Both the position numbers and the translations under genes were made by a program. DNA of 64,000 nucleotides from Pyralis farinalis (lineage: Eukaryota; Arthropoda; Insecta; Lepidoptera; Pyralidae), in the NCBI GenBank assembly GCA_947507595.1, contig OX382275.1:22392568-22456567 (forward strand), in the 5' to 3' direction. Positions 53,222 through 64,000 of this stretch are shown one piece after another. Every line of letters starts with the position of its first letter. Positions within the stretch are counted from its first letter, which is position 1. The notes beneath the pieces were generated by a model. It was not told the origin of the DNA, searched no databases, and saw only the letters and a list, made by a program, of their open reading frames with translations.

Positions 53222-53585
53222 GCAAACGAACATATGGGTCACCTGTTGGTAAGTGGTCACCACCACCCATACATCAGCAACACCAAAGGGTCACTGACCC
53301 GTTGCCAGCCTTTTTACGGAAACATAGGCTCTTTTCTTGAAGGCACCCATATCGTATTTGTTCACGAACACCGCTGAGGGAAGTTGAATCCAATATTTTC
53401 AGCGTACGTGGTAGAAAATGCCTCAAAAAGCGTACTATAGTGTATTGCCACTCATCAAGATGGTGAGGGTGAAATTTTAGTTTGTGTCGAGTGATACGAA
53501 CTTGAACTGAACTATTAAGTTGAACAGCTCCTCCGAACACTCCCCGTGATATAATTTGTACAACAAAATCTCTTCGCATGCTTTA
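53222..53585 (-). repeat. Dispersed retroelement-like repeat
   Basis: GGTCACCTGTTGGTAAGTGG, TCACCACCACCCATACATCA, GGGTCACTGACCCGTTGCCA are words of a repeat that is common in insects. On the minus strand a 101-codon frame (53274-53579) reads MRRDFVVQIISRGVFGGAVQ with no domain I can name. Confidence 0.45.
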
Positions 53586-53984
53586 CGTTAGTGATGTTTT
53601 ATAATGTATCGGTTCACTGTATGTAACAATAAAATACTTAGAAGTAGTTTGCAGTTACCACATTTATAAATAACAGGCAATATAAGCGCTGTATTTAGAT
53701 AACTTGTTCTAATTCTGATCCACACTATTTGACTAATTCTTGCTTGTTATAAAATCATCCAATTAGATTACTATAAATTTCATATAAGTACTCACTGTTT
53801 TTAATAGATTCATATTTAATTTGTTTAAATGCATTTATATAAATAAGTTTTTTTTGTTTCACGGTAAAAAGTTGAGTGTATCAAGTGTATGATATGAATG
53901 AATGATAGTCTAGAAGAATGAGTATTATAGTTTTTATTATTTTTTGTATTGTCTAGATACAAGTTTTATTTAGCCAAAGTTTAA

Positions 53985-54225
53985 AAAAAAAAGACATGTT
54001 TGTTGTAATTAATTTTGATCTGCTTTGTGCTTGTTTGTCTGTCCGTGGTGTCACGAAACAGGTCTTATCTGAAAATCAGCGCCGGGTCATGTGTTGACAC
54101 GGCAGTATGCTGAGATGGGACCTATTTCGGCTGCCACACAGCACTTCTGTTGTATCTATTGTGTATTGTTTATATGTGTATAGTGTTACGTCCAAATAAA
54201 CGTTTTCTTTCTTTCTTTCTTTCTT
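53985..54225 (+). repeat. LINE-type 3' end with (TTTC)n tail
   Basis: GTGTTGACACGGCAGTATGC, TGAGATGGGACCTATTTCGG, CTGCCACACAGCACTTCTGT, AATAAACGTTTTC and a (TTTC)n run at 54207-54224. This is the 3' untranslated end of a plus-strand retroelement. Confidence 0.6.
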
Positions 54226-54590
54226 CGTGTACAAAGTGAGTCCAGCCGAACGGAGGTCACTGGGTCGCCGATGATTCGAACTGATCTACATTGTATGCGA
54301 TCAAATGGAGTAAGCAAATATGGTGGCGCGCCGGCCCAAAGATGTGAACAGTACTCCGTGTGAGGCCGGACCTGGGCCTTATAAAGTTGAAGGCGATGTT
54401 GAGCTGTAAAGTATCGTCTAGCTCTATTGATCACACCAGTCTTCCCGGACGCCAACTTAGCTTTGCTCTCCAGGTGACTGCTATATACCGAAGCTAGAAC
54501 CCAGGATACCGATACTAGGAGTAACTTACGCTTTAAAGTATATAATGTATACATTCTAATCGAGGAGCTATGATAAATGACAGACAAACA
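54226..54590 (-). pseudogene. CR1/jockey-like LINE C-terminal fragment
   Basis: Minus-strand frame: VYSSHLESKAKLASGKTGVI, NRARRYFTAQHRLQLYKAQV, RPHTEYCSHLWAGAPPYLLT, FDRIQCRSVRIIGDPVTS. This is the thumb/C-terminal region of insect CR1/jockey-like LINEs. The polymerase core is absent. The frame runs on into the microsatellite by chance. Confidence 0.65.
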
Positions 54591-54755
54591 TATACATAAA
54601 AAAACAACAGGTCGAATTCAGAATTTTCAACTTTTTTGAAAACTGAGTTGATACGCTGAACCTGAGCGTGGATGTGTTCTTTGAATGACGATTTTCATGA
54701 AGGTTGGCCTTCGACTGCGGCCACCTAGGAAAACATGGTTACGTTAAGCCGTTAA

Positions 54756-55104
54756 TTACAAAAAAAATATAGTTTAATAAAACTAAAAAAATACGCTTTA
54801 AAAGTAAATTGAACTAAAAAGCAGAAAATAATTTTTAATTATAAGTGATAAAAAAAAAAATATTTCGTTGTAAAAAAGCGTGGGGTGCTTCTTATATTTT
54901 TATAATAACTCTACTTTCATAAATAGATGTCTACTGATATATTAACAATAATCAATATCAAGCACCTCACGCTTTTTTTACAACGAAATTAATTTTCTTT
55001 TTATCACTTATAATTAAAAAATATTTTCTGCTTTTTAGTTCAATTTACTATTAAAGTGTATTTTTTTAGTTTTTTTTAACTATATTTTATTTTTTCATTT
55101 TTAG
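54756..55104. mobile_element. Foldback/MITE with about 130-bp arms
   Basis: Left arm about 54763-54898 and right arm about 54960-55092 are inverted copies with few mismatches (AATTGAACTAAAAAGCAGAA, TTTAATTATAAGTGATAAAA, TTTCGTTGTAAAAAA, GCGTG(G/A)GGTGCTT), with a 60-bp spacer. TTAA stands near both ends (54752-54755 and 55104-55107), which would fit a piggyBac-type target, but this is not certain. Confidence 0.75.
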
Positions 55105-55964
55105 TTAAATTGTTGTATTGTCATAGGTCTTGAATACGTGTGCATATTTTCAAATAAATTTGACGTCTTGAAGTAGGTGAAATTTGCGTTGAAAGATTCC
55201 GTTACATAGATACATACAGGTGAAGCTAATAAAAGCGTATTAAAAACCGACAATTGGGGATCAGTATACCCTGTTGTCTCCCCTACAACTTTTCTCGTCT
55301 TTGAGGGGGGTATGTACCAGAAGCGTGTTTATTCGCAACCCTGCCAATAAATTAGATTGCAATTCTTACCCAAAAGCGCACCGAAGTTTTGGGAGTCTGT
55401 GAAGGATGTTCTTGTTTTAGCTGAAGGGAATTTATTTATTCATCCCATGCAAGTTTACAGAGTCCGTACAATAGACTCCAACACACCAACAAGTCAAACA
55501 TTAAATATTTTTTTTAAATTGTAGACAAAAATCTGCCAGTAAAATAAAGAAAAAAAAATTGAATACAAATATGTCAACAGATGAACAATTAACATTGATT
55601 ATTATATAAATACAACAATTTACCATTTTAAAATACTACACAATTACATATTACAAAATCAAATCACTTATTTATTACTGTAATTGCTATTGAGGAATTC
55701 TGCAGCCCCGATACACAACCTGTCAACACTGTCAGCAAATAAATTCAAATCCTCATACTGAAGAAGTATGTCCCCAATTAGTAGAATAGCGCGTACCGTG
55801 GGTGCGCGGCCAGCGTGGACCGTGCGCGTGAGAGGCCTGCGGAGCAAGCGCGGGCGCGGCGCCACAGCACCCAAGGCATCGCGCGGGATCCGCGAGGGAA
55901 CTAACAAAGTGAATTTCTCAATTAGTGATGGACTGTCGATTCTGTGATGTATTATAGAAAGGTA

Positions 55965-57260
55965 CGAGGGTCATTTGAAAAGTTCTTAGCCTAACATACT
56001 TAATGAAACCACACGATTTTGAGTTTTTTTTTTTTTTCAACATACTCTCCTCCGAGCTCAAAACACTTTTTCCATCGACCCGGTAAGCTGCGATACCCGT
56101 TTTAAAAAAAACTTCGTCTAACTCCTCAAAATAAGCGTCCACGGCGGCTATGACCTCTTCATTTGTAAAAAAATGTTTACCACCTAAAAATTTTTTCAGC
56201 TTTGGGAACAGATAAAAGTCGGACGGTGCTAAATCCGGTGAATATGGGAGATGAGGTAACAATTCGAAGCCACATTGATGGATTTCTGCCATGGATTGCA
56301 CAGAGGACGTGTGAACGCGCGCATTGACCTGATGAAACAAGACTTTTCTTCTCAATAAACCTGGACGTTTTTCTTTGATTTTCTTCTCTCAAACGACGCA
56401 ACAGGTTGCAATATTAATCGGAGTTTATTGTTTCACCCTTTTTTAAATAATCCACGAGAATTATACCCTTTGCATCCCAAAAAACGGACGCCATGACTTT
56501 GCCCGCCGATAAAACCACCTTTGCCTTCTTTGTGGTGGGCGATCCTGCTCTTTTCCATTGTTTCGACTATTCTTTTGTCTCGGGTGTATTGTGGTGAACC
56601 CAGGTTTCATCCATGGTTATAAATCTTTCAACAAATTCTATTGGGTCAGCTTCATATAACTCTAAACAGTCGCGAGAAGTTGTGAGTCGGTTGCGTTTTT
56701 GTTCCACTGAAAGCAGTCGCGGTACCCACCGCGCAGACACCTTAGAGAATCCAAGTTCAGTAGTAATTATATGATGTGTTCGCTCAGATGAGATGCCTAC
56801 AGTCTTAGCTATCTCCTCGACTGTCAATCTTCGATCAGATAAAATTAAATCACAGATTTTTTCTTTCTTTGATCAGTGGAAGCAGTCGAAGGCCGGCCAC
56901 TACGGGGCTCATCTTGAATGGTCTCACGACCACGTTTAAACTCTGCCACCCAGTTTTTAACAGTCGCATATGAAGGAGCGGACTCACCCAAAGTAGCAGA
57001 CATGTCTTCATGTATAGCTTTTGGAGTTAAACCTTTCAAATTCAGGTATTTTATCACTGCACGATGTTCAATTTTGTCCATTTTCAAAAATAGCTCTGCC
57101 TTGACTTACGGTATCACGTGTAAACGAACAATGAGTTACTGTGAATAAACTAAACTGTGCATACTTGTTTCTAAATAATGTAACTACAAAATGAGGGTAG
57201 TTATAAAAAAAACCAATGACTTTAACCATGTTAGGCTAAGAACTTTTCAAATGACCCTCG
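55965..57260 (-). mobile_element. Mariner lineage 2, copy 2, full-length with perfect 32-bp ends
   Basis: Same 32-bp terminal repeats as 27837-29132 and the same 1296-bp length, TA on both sides (55963-55964 and 57261-57262). Confidence 0.92.
56026..57081 (-). pseudogene. Mariner transposase, broken, second catalytic Asp lost
   Basis: From the ATG at 57081: MDKIEHRAVIKYLNLKG, then KNWVAEFKRGRETIQDE without the frameshift of copy 1. A frameshift after TASTDQRKK (about 56865), a TAG after ETKE (about 56566) and further breaks follow. MDETWVHHNTPETKE holds the first Asp. FHQVNARVHTS has Val in place of the second Asp and one extra residue in the following loop, and YSPDLAPSDFYLFPKL keeps the third. 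It is inactive, with lesions different from those of copy 1. Confidence 0.9.
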
Positions 57261-57902
57261 TAATGTTTTACGAGAAGTACTCGTAGTTTCCTCCTGAGTG
57301 CAAGGCTCTCAATTTCCACCATTCCAGAGACAAATAGAGAGGGGTACATGTAGAGGTAGTAACCATAGGTTCTCTTATACAACCAACGAGCAAACTTGCG
57401 CTGTACTTTTTCCACCATCATGCTATATTTATGCTCATGAGGACAAACTGTAGCTCCATACTCTAGCTTGGAGCGGACATAAGCATTATATAATACCTTT
57501 GCTACATTTATATTATTAAATTCAGACGCTGTCCTAATTATAAAGCCTAGGACTTTGTTAGCAGATTTGCATATGTGTGTTATGTGTTTGTGGAAAGCGA
57601 ACTTATTATCAAAGATTACTCCAAGGTCACGAATATCGTTTACTTTATTTAAAGGTGCATTATAAAGACTATACGATGTTTTTATTGGACAACGTTTGCG
57701 CGTGTAAGTAATGGTATTGCATTTCTCTGTATTGAGTGGAAGATGATTTCTGAGGCTCCGGTGTGATAAGGCGTCGATATCAGCCTGTAAATCTCTGACG
57801 TCCTTCTCATCACAAATTCTAAGGTACAATTTGAGATCATCAGCAAACAGAAGGCATTCAGCTACACTTACTACTTCCGGTAGATCGTTTATCATTATCA
57901 GA

Positions 57903-59760
57903 AAAAGTGAAGGAATGAAAGGGTGAATATGTATGAGGATTTTAATGGATGGGTTGGGACCAAACGAGACAACTACGGAGCTGTTCTTGGTCCCTATGGA
58001 GATAAGAAAGTGAACGAAGCAGATAAGATAATTCTAGATTTATCTATGGAACGAAACCTCCTCGTGTCGCATACTTTATTTCATCGTAAGGATACTACCC
58101 GTATACATTTAGACGGAATGACCAAAAAAATGTGATTGATTTGATTTTGATAGATAGACATCTCCGAAATGCTTTAATGGATACAGCCTTTAAAGGTCCC
58201 TGCCTGGAGGTAAGCCGGTTTGCGGGCCTTTTCAAGAAGTGGAGGCACTGATGAGTGTGTATTCCTTTCAGAAATCATGAAAAATTAACGAGCAAAAAAT
58301 TAAAGTGTAAGGAGGACGTATGTATAATCTAGTAAGCGAGACTTGCGAATGCTCTCCAACTCAGATGTGGATGATTGCTGAAATTTTGTGAAAGATAATA
58401 TGGTGGATAGTGTCAAAGAAGCATGTGGATGTGCAAAGAGTCTATAACAATGATGACTACTGGGACGCCGAGCTTTATTAAACCGCCCTAGCAAGAAAGA
58501 TGAAAGCGTGACTGGACTATGTATCATATTTGCCCCTAAGTGAAAATATGAGAGAGAAAATTAAAGAAATGTACTATCGATGCAATGAGTGAATGAAACC
58601 AAAGCTTTAGTGAAAGAGACGCGTAAAAGACTAATTATGAATGAAGAAGAGAGGCTGATGAAAAACTTCGTGGCGAATATCAAGTTCTTTTGGAGAGAGG
58701 TAAAGTAGTCTCGGGGTAATTCGTCAGCATTCAAAATGGACAAGATTAAGTCTATAACTGGTATCATTCTTGCTAACGCTCACGAAATGTTAAAGCGGTA
58801 CAGCGAATGTTTTGAGGAAATGTTTGACTATGCCTTTAACGTTGACGATGAGAGTGAGTCCAATGCTCACTCCGCGTTGTCGGCATCCGATGAAGGATGC
58901 GATCGAATGGTCGGTACGAAGCTTGAAAAATGAAACATCATCGGGAATTGATATGATTACAACTGAGATGATCAAACTAGGTAGTACTTACGTCCGGGAC
59001 GCCTTCTGATACTTAAGCAATCTATGTTGGAGAGCTGGAGGAGTCTCAATGAACTAGAGACGTGCAGTCATCATACCCTTGTATAAAGACAGGGTATCAC
59101 GCGTGGACTGTGCCTACGAAACGGCCATCAGTTTGACCAGCTTGGTATGAAAAGTATATGGCAAGATAATTGAAAGGAGAATGAGGGTGAAATCCGATGG
59201 AATGCTGTGGGAGGGTTCCGAAGTCGGAGCGTTGCGAAAAAAAGTTCTTGTTGGCAGTATAAGCTTCAGCCACAAGGCACAGCTTGTTATGTGCAATGCA
59301 GTGCTTGTCCCAATGCTAATTTATAGAGCTGGGAATGGCGGAGAGAGAGAGCATAAAGTAGAATAAACGTAGTAAAAAGTAGAAGAAATGCGAACCCAAA
59401 ATTTGTGACGTATCGTTTGTAGACCGCAATCGCAATGAGGATGTTAGAAACAGGCTTGATCTGAAACAGAGTGTCGGTATTATAATAAAAAGAGACATGC
59501 CCTGTTGGTTGGGACTCTTCATGTACATAAGAATGAAAGAAGAAAGAATTACGAAACAGATATACAACGCGATAGTAGAAGTATGTAGGGGCCGACGAAG
59601 GCCAAGATTTACGTACCATGACCTAATTGATCGTGGTTTTAGAAAGCGATACTAGGAGCCCTAGAAATCGACGTACGTACATGAGCTATGCATGTTAAAG
59701 GAGCGACTGAGGTGAGTATCACCTAGTCATATATATGTTGCTCGGTTCTGTCTCAAGTTG
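57903..59760 (+). pseudogene. RTE-like LINE (family B), longest remnant
   Basis: Starts in the endonuclease (DFNGWVGTKRDNYGAVLGPY, GDKKVNEADKIILDLSMERN) at about 57930. A decayed linker follows (58250-58870). At 58900-59180 comes the front of the reverse transcriptase: VRSLKNETSSGIDMITTEMI and RRAVIIPLYKDRVSRVDCAY, ISLTSLV. At about 59185 a deletion removes the palm with the YADD, and the sequence jumps to SFSHKAQLVMCNAVLVPML and the C-terminal words up to RGRRRPRFTYHDLIDRGF. Stops and frameshifts are many. It shows that the family B 3' fragments elsewhere belong to a LINE with an apurinic-type endonuclease. Confidence 0.7.
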
Positions 59761-59761
59761 A

Positions 59762-59955
59762 CAGTCAAATTCACAGGCAATTTGATCTAACCTGCTTTGT
59801 GTGCTTCCACCACCATTTTGTTAATGTGAACTAGCGCCGGCCATCTCCCATTTTTAACTTTGAACGGTAGTGGTTGTGTGCCTTCCGGCGCTAGTCCATG
59901 AACTAATTGGTGGCAGAAGCAGACAAAGCATGTTAGATCAAATTACATGTAAAAA
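59762..59955. repeat. Inverted pair of a Penelope-type terminal word
   Basis: GGCAATTTGATCTAACCTGC, TTTGTGTGCTTCCACCACCA on the left answer GGTGGCAGAAGCAGACAAAG, CATGTTAGATCAAATTACAT on the right, with CGGCGCTAG-type words between. The two arms are about 75 bp. Confidence 0.5.
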
Positions 59956-60489
59956 GTACATTATTTTGCTCTTAAGTTGTTTTATGAGATACAAAAATCT
60001 TTCGGCGAACTCTACGTATATTACACTAACCGAGAATACAGACTATGATATAATATATGTAATAAAACTACATAATTATTACACATTTGGCTTTGTAATA
60101 AAAATAGTGTTCGTAGCACAAGTTCGTAGCGCAGACGTCTACGACGCGTAGCCGATCGATGCTCGCTACGAAGATTAATTGTATACTCTCCTTTTTAACC
60201 ATCTTAAAAAGGAGGAGGTTCACAATTCGAGCCTTTCCCATATCTTTTGTGAATGTTAGACGATTACTTCTACAATGGTGAACCGATTTTGAAAATAAAT
60301 ATTTTATTTTTAATTCTCTCTGTCTATACATATATAGGTAATAAAACAATACAAAATAAATATAAATGGGGTCAAATCTAAGGAGCAATATTAATATAGG
60401 GGTGCCCCAGGGCTCTGTATATGTTTGTCTATCACTTTTTTTCGAATATTCGAACTTTGACTTCAGATTCGGATTCAGCATAAAAAAAT
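59956..60489. other. Unannotated stretch
   Basis: A CGTAGC-rich inverted patch (TTCGTAGCG ... CGCTACGAA) lies at 60122-60171, comparable to 127-178. AAAAAGGAGGAGGTTCACAA at 60208 is a word seen in insect repeats. No gene. Confidence 0.45.
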
Positions 60490-60772
60490 CGGCCAAGTGC
60501 GAGTGGGACTCGCGCACGAAGGGTTCCGTACCATTATCTATAAAAAAGGCAAAAAAATCACGTTTGTTGTATGAGAGCCCCCTTAAATATTTATTTTATT
60601 CTATTTTTTAGCATTTGTTGTTATAGCGGCAACAGAAATACATCATCTGTGAAAATTTCAACTGTCTAACTATCACCGTTCATGAGATACAGCCTGGTGA
60701 CAGACGGACGGACGGACAGCGGAGCCTCAGTAATAGGGTTCCGTTTTACCCTTTGGGTACGGAACCCTAAAA
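60490..60772 (+). repeat. 0.3-kb dispersed repeat (CGGCCAAGTGCGAG family), copy 3
   Basis: Near-identical to 12401-12694 and 12764-13064 over its full length, ending GGGTACGGAACCCTAAAA. Three (GGAC) units. Confidence 0.78.
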
Positions 60773-61072
60773 GTAGAATAGGAATGTTCAGGAACACCGT
60801 TCCTATCTCTTTAGGAATTGATATATAATTGACGAGCCAGGTGTTCCTCTAGCAATGCAAGCTTGCGCATTCTCAACTGGTTATTTTTAGTATATGTGAA
60901 TAATCTACCCTACATGGTACAGAAAATAGCGGATATACTACTGTTTGATGTGATACTTCTTTAACTTTTAATGTTACTATGTTACTGTTACAAATATACA
61001 AGGCAAATAGTGTTCTATCTACCATTCCAAATTGGTTTCCATGTAATAATCTTTTATTAAACTCACTCAAGA

Positions 61073-62235
61073 CATATATTTATTGTAATGTATACATAAC
61101 ATTACCATAAAGCTATGGAAAATTATTAAGATGCAATATGATCTAATTTAAAGAATGTAAAACGTGTCTAATCTTTTATTAAACTCAATAAAACCAAATG
61201 TATAAAATACATTTAGATTACCAAATGTGCCTTCTGCAATACAGAAGTTCTTATTGACAATAATGTACTAGAATTTATTAATGATACGTACTATATTTCT
61301 TGGAATTACAATAGACTACAAATTGCAGTGGGCCCCCCACATAAATAAACTGGACTGTAATCTCAGCTACGCCACATATGCAGTTAGGAGAATTAGACAA
61401 TTGACGGATGTGGCTACTGCGCGCTTAGTCTATTTCAGCTACTTTCATAGCCTTATGTCGTATAGTATACTGTTGTGGGGAAAAATGGCTGACATTGAAA
61501 CTATTTTTATTTACATAAGAGAGCCATCCGCTCTATTTATAACATGGGCGCCAGGGACTCACTTAGATAACTATTTAAGGAAATAAATATCTTCACGGGA
61601 CCTCTCAGTATATTTATCAGAACATAATGTATGCTCATAAAAATATAGAGTAATTTTCTAAATTTTGTGAAAATCTTAGAAGCAGGAATAGGTTGCGTAT
61701 CGCACATCGGCTTGCTAAAACTTGTAGATCTTTTATTGTAAATTGTATTCGATTATATAATAAATTACCTGAAACAGTTATGTCCTTGCCTGACAATATG
61801 TTCAAAAGGTACATTAAATATACTCTGTCTAAGAAGAGTTATTACAGAATCGATGAATATCTAACTGACAGAGATGTTTGGAAATGAATCAGCGCATGTA
61901 TTAATATATCTTTAATTGTACCACTAGATATCACAATATGTACACTGACATATATTTATTGTAATGTATACATTACATTACCATAAAGCTAAGGAAAATT
62001 ATTAAGATGCAATATGATCTAATTTAAAGAATGTAAAACGTGTCTAATCTTTTATTAAACTCAATAAAACCAAATGTATTAAATACATTTAGATTACTAA
62101 ATGTGCCTTCTGCAATACAGAAGTTCTTATTGACAATAATGTACTAGAATTTATTAATGATACTATATTTCTTGGAATTACAATAGACTACAAATTGTAA
62201 GAGCCTAATGGCAAATAAATTATTTTTATTTTTTT
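61073..62235 (+). pseudogene. CR1/jockey-like LINE 3' part with flanking 250-bp direct repeats
   Basis: 61281-61586 reads FLGITIDYKLQWAPHINKL, ATYAVRRIRQLTDVATARLV, YFSYFHSLMSYSILLWGKMA, the region after the reverse transcriptase palm. 61622-61887 reads RIAHRLAKTCRSFIVNCIRL, YNKLPETVMSLPDNMFKRYI and IDEYLTDRDVWK before a stop. The segment 61073-61325, which covers the front of this region, is present again at 61948-62199, where it leads into AAGAGCCTAATGGCAAATAA and an AT-rich tail. The catalytic YADD is outside. Frameshifts are present near 61590. Confidence 0.7.
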
Positions 62236-62267
62236 ATCTTTAACAGTTGAATATGTTCGTCGTAATA

Positions 62268-63504
62268 TTTGGGTTTAAAGTATGAAATTGCCGATTTGTA
62301 CTGAAAAATTAAACCTCGTTTTTTTCTAAGGTGTATCATATTTATTTAATCAAAATGTTTACCCTCATTATCTATACATCGTTGCAATCTAATCGGAAGT
62401 TTATTTATGCCTTTGCGATAGAACTCTGGGGATCTAGATTCGACAAGAATTTTGTACTTCTTCCTGGGAAGAAATTTTTTCACCACGTAGAAAATTGTCC
62501 AAATCACGAAAAAAATGGTAGTCAGCTGGAGCAAGGTCGGGCGAGTACGGAGGATGATGTATGGTTTCTAACTGCACCTCCTGTAAGGTTACAACGGTTT
62601 CTCGTGCAGTGTGAGATCTTGCATGATCATGGAGCAATAATGGTGAAGATTAATTCACGAGTCGAGGCTGTTTCACTGCCAGTTTCGCCATCATTGTTCT
62701 AAGTTCGCCACAGTAAATATCTGCTGCTATTGCTTGACCAGATCTGAGAAAGCATAGTGAATAACGCCATGAAGAGACCACCAAACAGTTACCATTACCT
62801 TTTTATTGGTAAGCTTTGCTTTCGGGCACTGTTGCGGCGTTTGACCTGGAGTTAGCCATTGCATTTTTCGCTTACGGTTGTCGTAAATAATTCGCTTTTC
62901 GTTACATATCACAATTCGATCCAATATTTCTTCATTTCTGTACCAATTCAACAAGGTAACACGCGTTTCTTTCAGCTGATCAGTCAAATCATGAGGCACC
63001 CATTTATCATATTTTTTATCTTATTGATTTGATACAAATGAGTCAATATTGTAGATATGGTAACGTTAAACCATGCCGCTAATTCTAACTCCTGGGTTGT
63101 TTGACTTGGATCGGCGTTCACCATCTCCACCACCTGTGTTGGCGGTCTTCCACGTGGTTCGATCGAATTACGAAAGCGTTTAAACCAAAAACGCAAGGTG
63201 CGTTCATTAGCAGTCTCCTCTCCGAACGCAACATTGATATTGAGAGCCGTTTCTGCCGCGTTAGTTCCACGTCGGAACTCGTATTCAAAAATTACTCTGA
63301 ATTAATAATTACGAATAATTCGAAGTATCTATCTTTCCCGTCTAAGCTGAATAAAAAAAAAACAATTGAATCCGAAAATTTTAAGAAAAGCCTCATAGGT
63401 ATCATGTGAAAAAAGTTTCATTCGAAAATCTCACACCATGAAGGTTTAATGTCAATTCAAAGTATCTATTACTATAAAACAACAATTTCATACTTTAACC
63501 CCTA
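62268..63504 (-). mobile_element. Mariner lineage 3 element, decayed
   Basis: Short terminal repeats: GGGTTTAAAGTATGAAATTG at 62271-62290 and its reverse CAATTTCATACTTTAACCCC at 63483-63502, 19 of 20 matching apart from a one-base slip. Length about 1.24 kb. TA dinucleotides flank approximately; exact ends are unsure. Confidence 0.75.
62330..63290 (-). pseudogene. Mariner transposase, broken, first catalytic Asp lost
   Basis: Minus-strand frames in order: RFWFKRFRNSIEPRGRPPTQ and TTQELELAAWFNVTISTILT (helix-turn-helix region), LLNWYRNEEILDRIVICNEK, where the family's TGDEKW reads CNEKR so the first Asp is Asn, RKMQWLTPGQTPQQCPKAKL, KKVMVTVWWSLHGVIHY, then LLHDHARSHTARE with the second Asp, and HPPYSPDLAPADYHFFRDLD with the third. 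Stops (after the SDLVKQ and LVN words) and frameshifts break it. The YHFF..LD..L end is that of the SETMAR-type mariner branch. Confidence 0.8.
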
Positions 63505-64000
63505 TAACGTAGCTGTGTCTGCGGAATGCCTGTCCAAAACAACGTACTTTTAAAAATGTCCTGTTCCTGTATATGTGTTTGACAAATTACCAAAAATCTT
63601 TATCAATTTTCCTTTGATCACTTTAGTACCAGAGAATAGTTTGACACCTGGATGTGCTGGTTGTTACGAGTATACAAAAAGTAATAGTATCGTCAGCAAG
63701 AAAGTAGCAATTTACAAGTAATTCATAATTTTAAGTAGTAGTGACAGTCAACCAAGAACAAATTGTTGAGGTCTGTAATGTCTTTTGTATAAACATAAAA
63801 TTGATTTATTTGTCAACTTCATTTCATTAATCAACTGTCATTTCGGAAATCACCAGTCGTCGTGAGCGAGTGATAATTTTCCTTTTACACCAGTTTGATT
63901 ACTCTATTGGGTCAATTTAGCAAAGTACAAACATATTATTTTTTTCATCTTCAATTCAATAATTAAACAGATTAAATGTTGAGCAAACACGGTGTAAGAT
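63505..64000. other. Unannotated AT-rich end of window
   Basis: No gene or repeat recognised. Confidence 0.5.

Larger units (their letters stand above)
55427..57915 (-). pseudogene. CR1-like LINE, 3' part, split by a mariner
   Basis: Minus-strand frame 57895-57263: LFLIMINDLPEVVS, the catalytic CLLFADDLKLYLRI, LPLNTEKCNTITYTRKRC, VNDIRDLGVIFDNKFAFHKH, YVRSKLEYGATVCPHEHKYS, LRRKLRVLLVKHY, cut at a TA by the mariner (55965-57260). Beyond it the same frame continues IIHHRIDSPSLIEKF, LLVPSRIPRDALG, HAGRAPTVRAILL to the stop at 55668. An AT-rich 3' end with an ATGAATAAATAAATTC tail closes at about 55427. The retained part shows no stop or frameshift before the natural end. The 5' portion (endonuclease and fingers) is missing. 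Confidence 0.78.

Noticed and set aside
54186..54587. Single 133-codon gene on the minus strand
   Set aside because: The N-terminal two thirds are a LINE C-terminal fragment and the end is translated (TTTC)n microsatellite and the tail of an opposite-strand element.
61073..62199. LTR retrotransposon suggested by the direct repeats
   Set aside because: The repeats contain part of a LINE coding region, lack TG...CA ends, primer-binding site or gag/integrase, and the coding part is CR1/jockey-like.

Overview
The window is AT-rich eukaryotic DNA built almost entirely from transposable elements and their fragments. The mix is mariner DNA transposons with TA target duplications, Helitrons ending in CTAG, RTE-like and CR1/jockey-like LINE pieces, tRNA-derived SINEs and a Penelope-like element. 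Together with the 3' ends of the repeats, this suggests an insect genome, most likely a moth or butterfly (inference from recognised repeat types; no search was run). There is no bacterial operon structure, CRISPR array or free-standing tRNA/rRNA gene.

Layout. 1-5 kb: AT-rich DNA, a compound foldback element (1514-2269) with a SINE in one arm and a hairpin in its centre, a second foldback (2892-3563) carrying a short Helitron, and a Pif1-type helicase remnant. 5.9-7.3 kb: a mariner with an uninterrupted 357-residue transposase and 35-bp terminal repeats, the most complete gene here. 8.7-18 kb: RTE-like LINE 3' ends in both orientations, two near-identical copies of a 0.3-kb repeat, and a 2.5-kb CR1-like LINE nested in an RTE-like fragment. 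18.6-21.4 kb: a decayed Helitron (two 5' ends in tandem, a SINE, helicase pieces, an inserted Penelope-like element with a GIY-YIG endonuclease, and the CTAG 3' end), followed by a 1.1-kb RTE-like reverse transcriptase fragment. 22.6-35 kb: SINEs, RTE-like fragments and a second mariner lineage (27837-29132). 35.2-35.4 kb: a GC/CpG-rich island unlike its surroundings. 36-47 kb: SINEs and LINE 3' ends. 47270-47503: the only convincing host coding sequence, a terminal exon resembling the C-terminal end of BRMS1/BRMS1L (SIN3-HDAC complex), with a splice acceptor, stop codon and AATAAA. 47.5-55 kb: sparse DNA with SINEs, palindromes and a 130-bp-arm foldback. 55.4-59.8 kb: a CR1-like LINE whose open frame is split by a second copy of the 1296-bp mariner, beside the longest RTE-like LINE remnant. 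60-64 kb: a CR1-like LINE 3' part with 250-bp direct repeats and a decayed fourth mariner.

The elements do not form a pathway, but their nesting gives relative ages: RTE-like fragments and the Helitron are hosts, while mariners, CR1-like LINE, SINE and Penelope are guests. Each of the four decayed mariner transposases has lost a catalytic aspartate or its frame, whereas the copy at 6154-7227 keeps all three. Most LINE clade names are family-level judgements from motifs and should be read as such.
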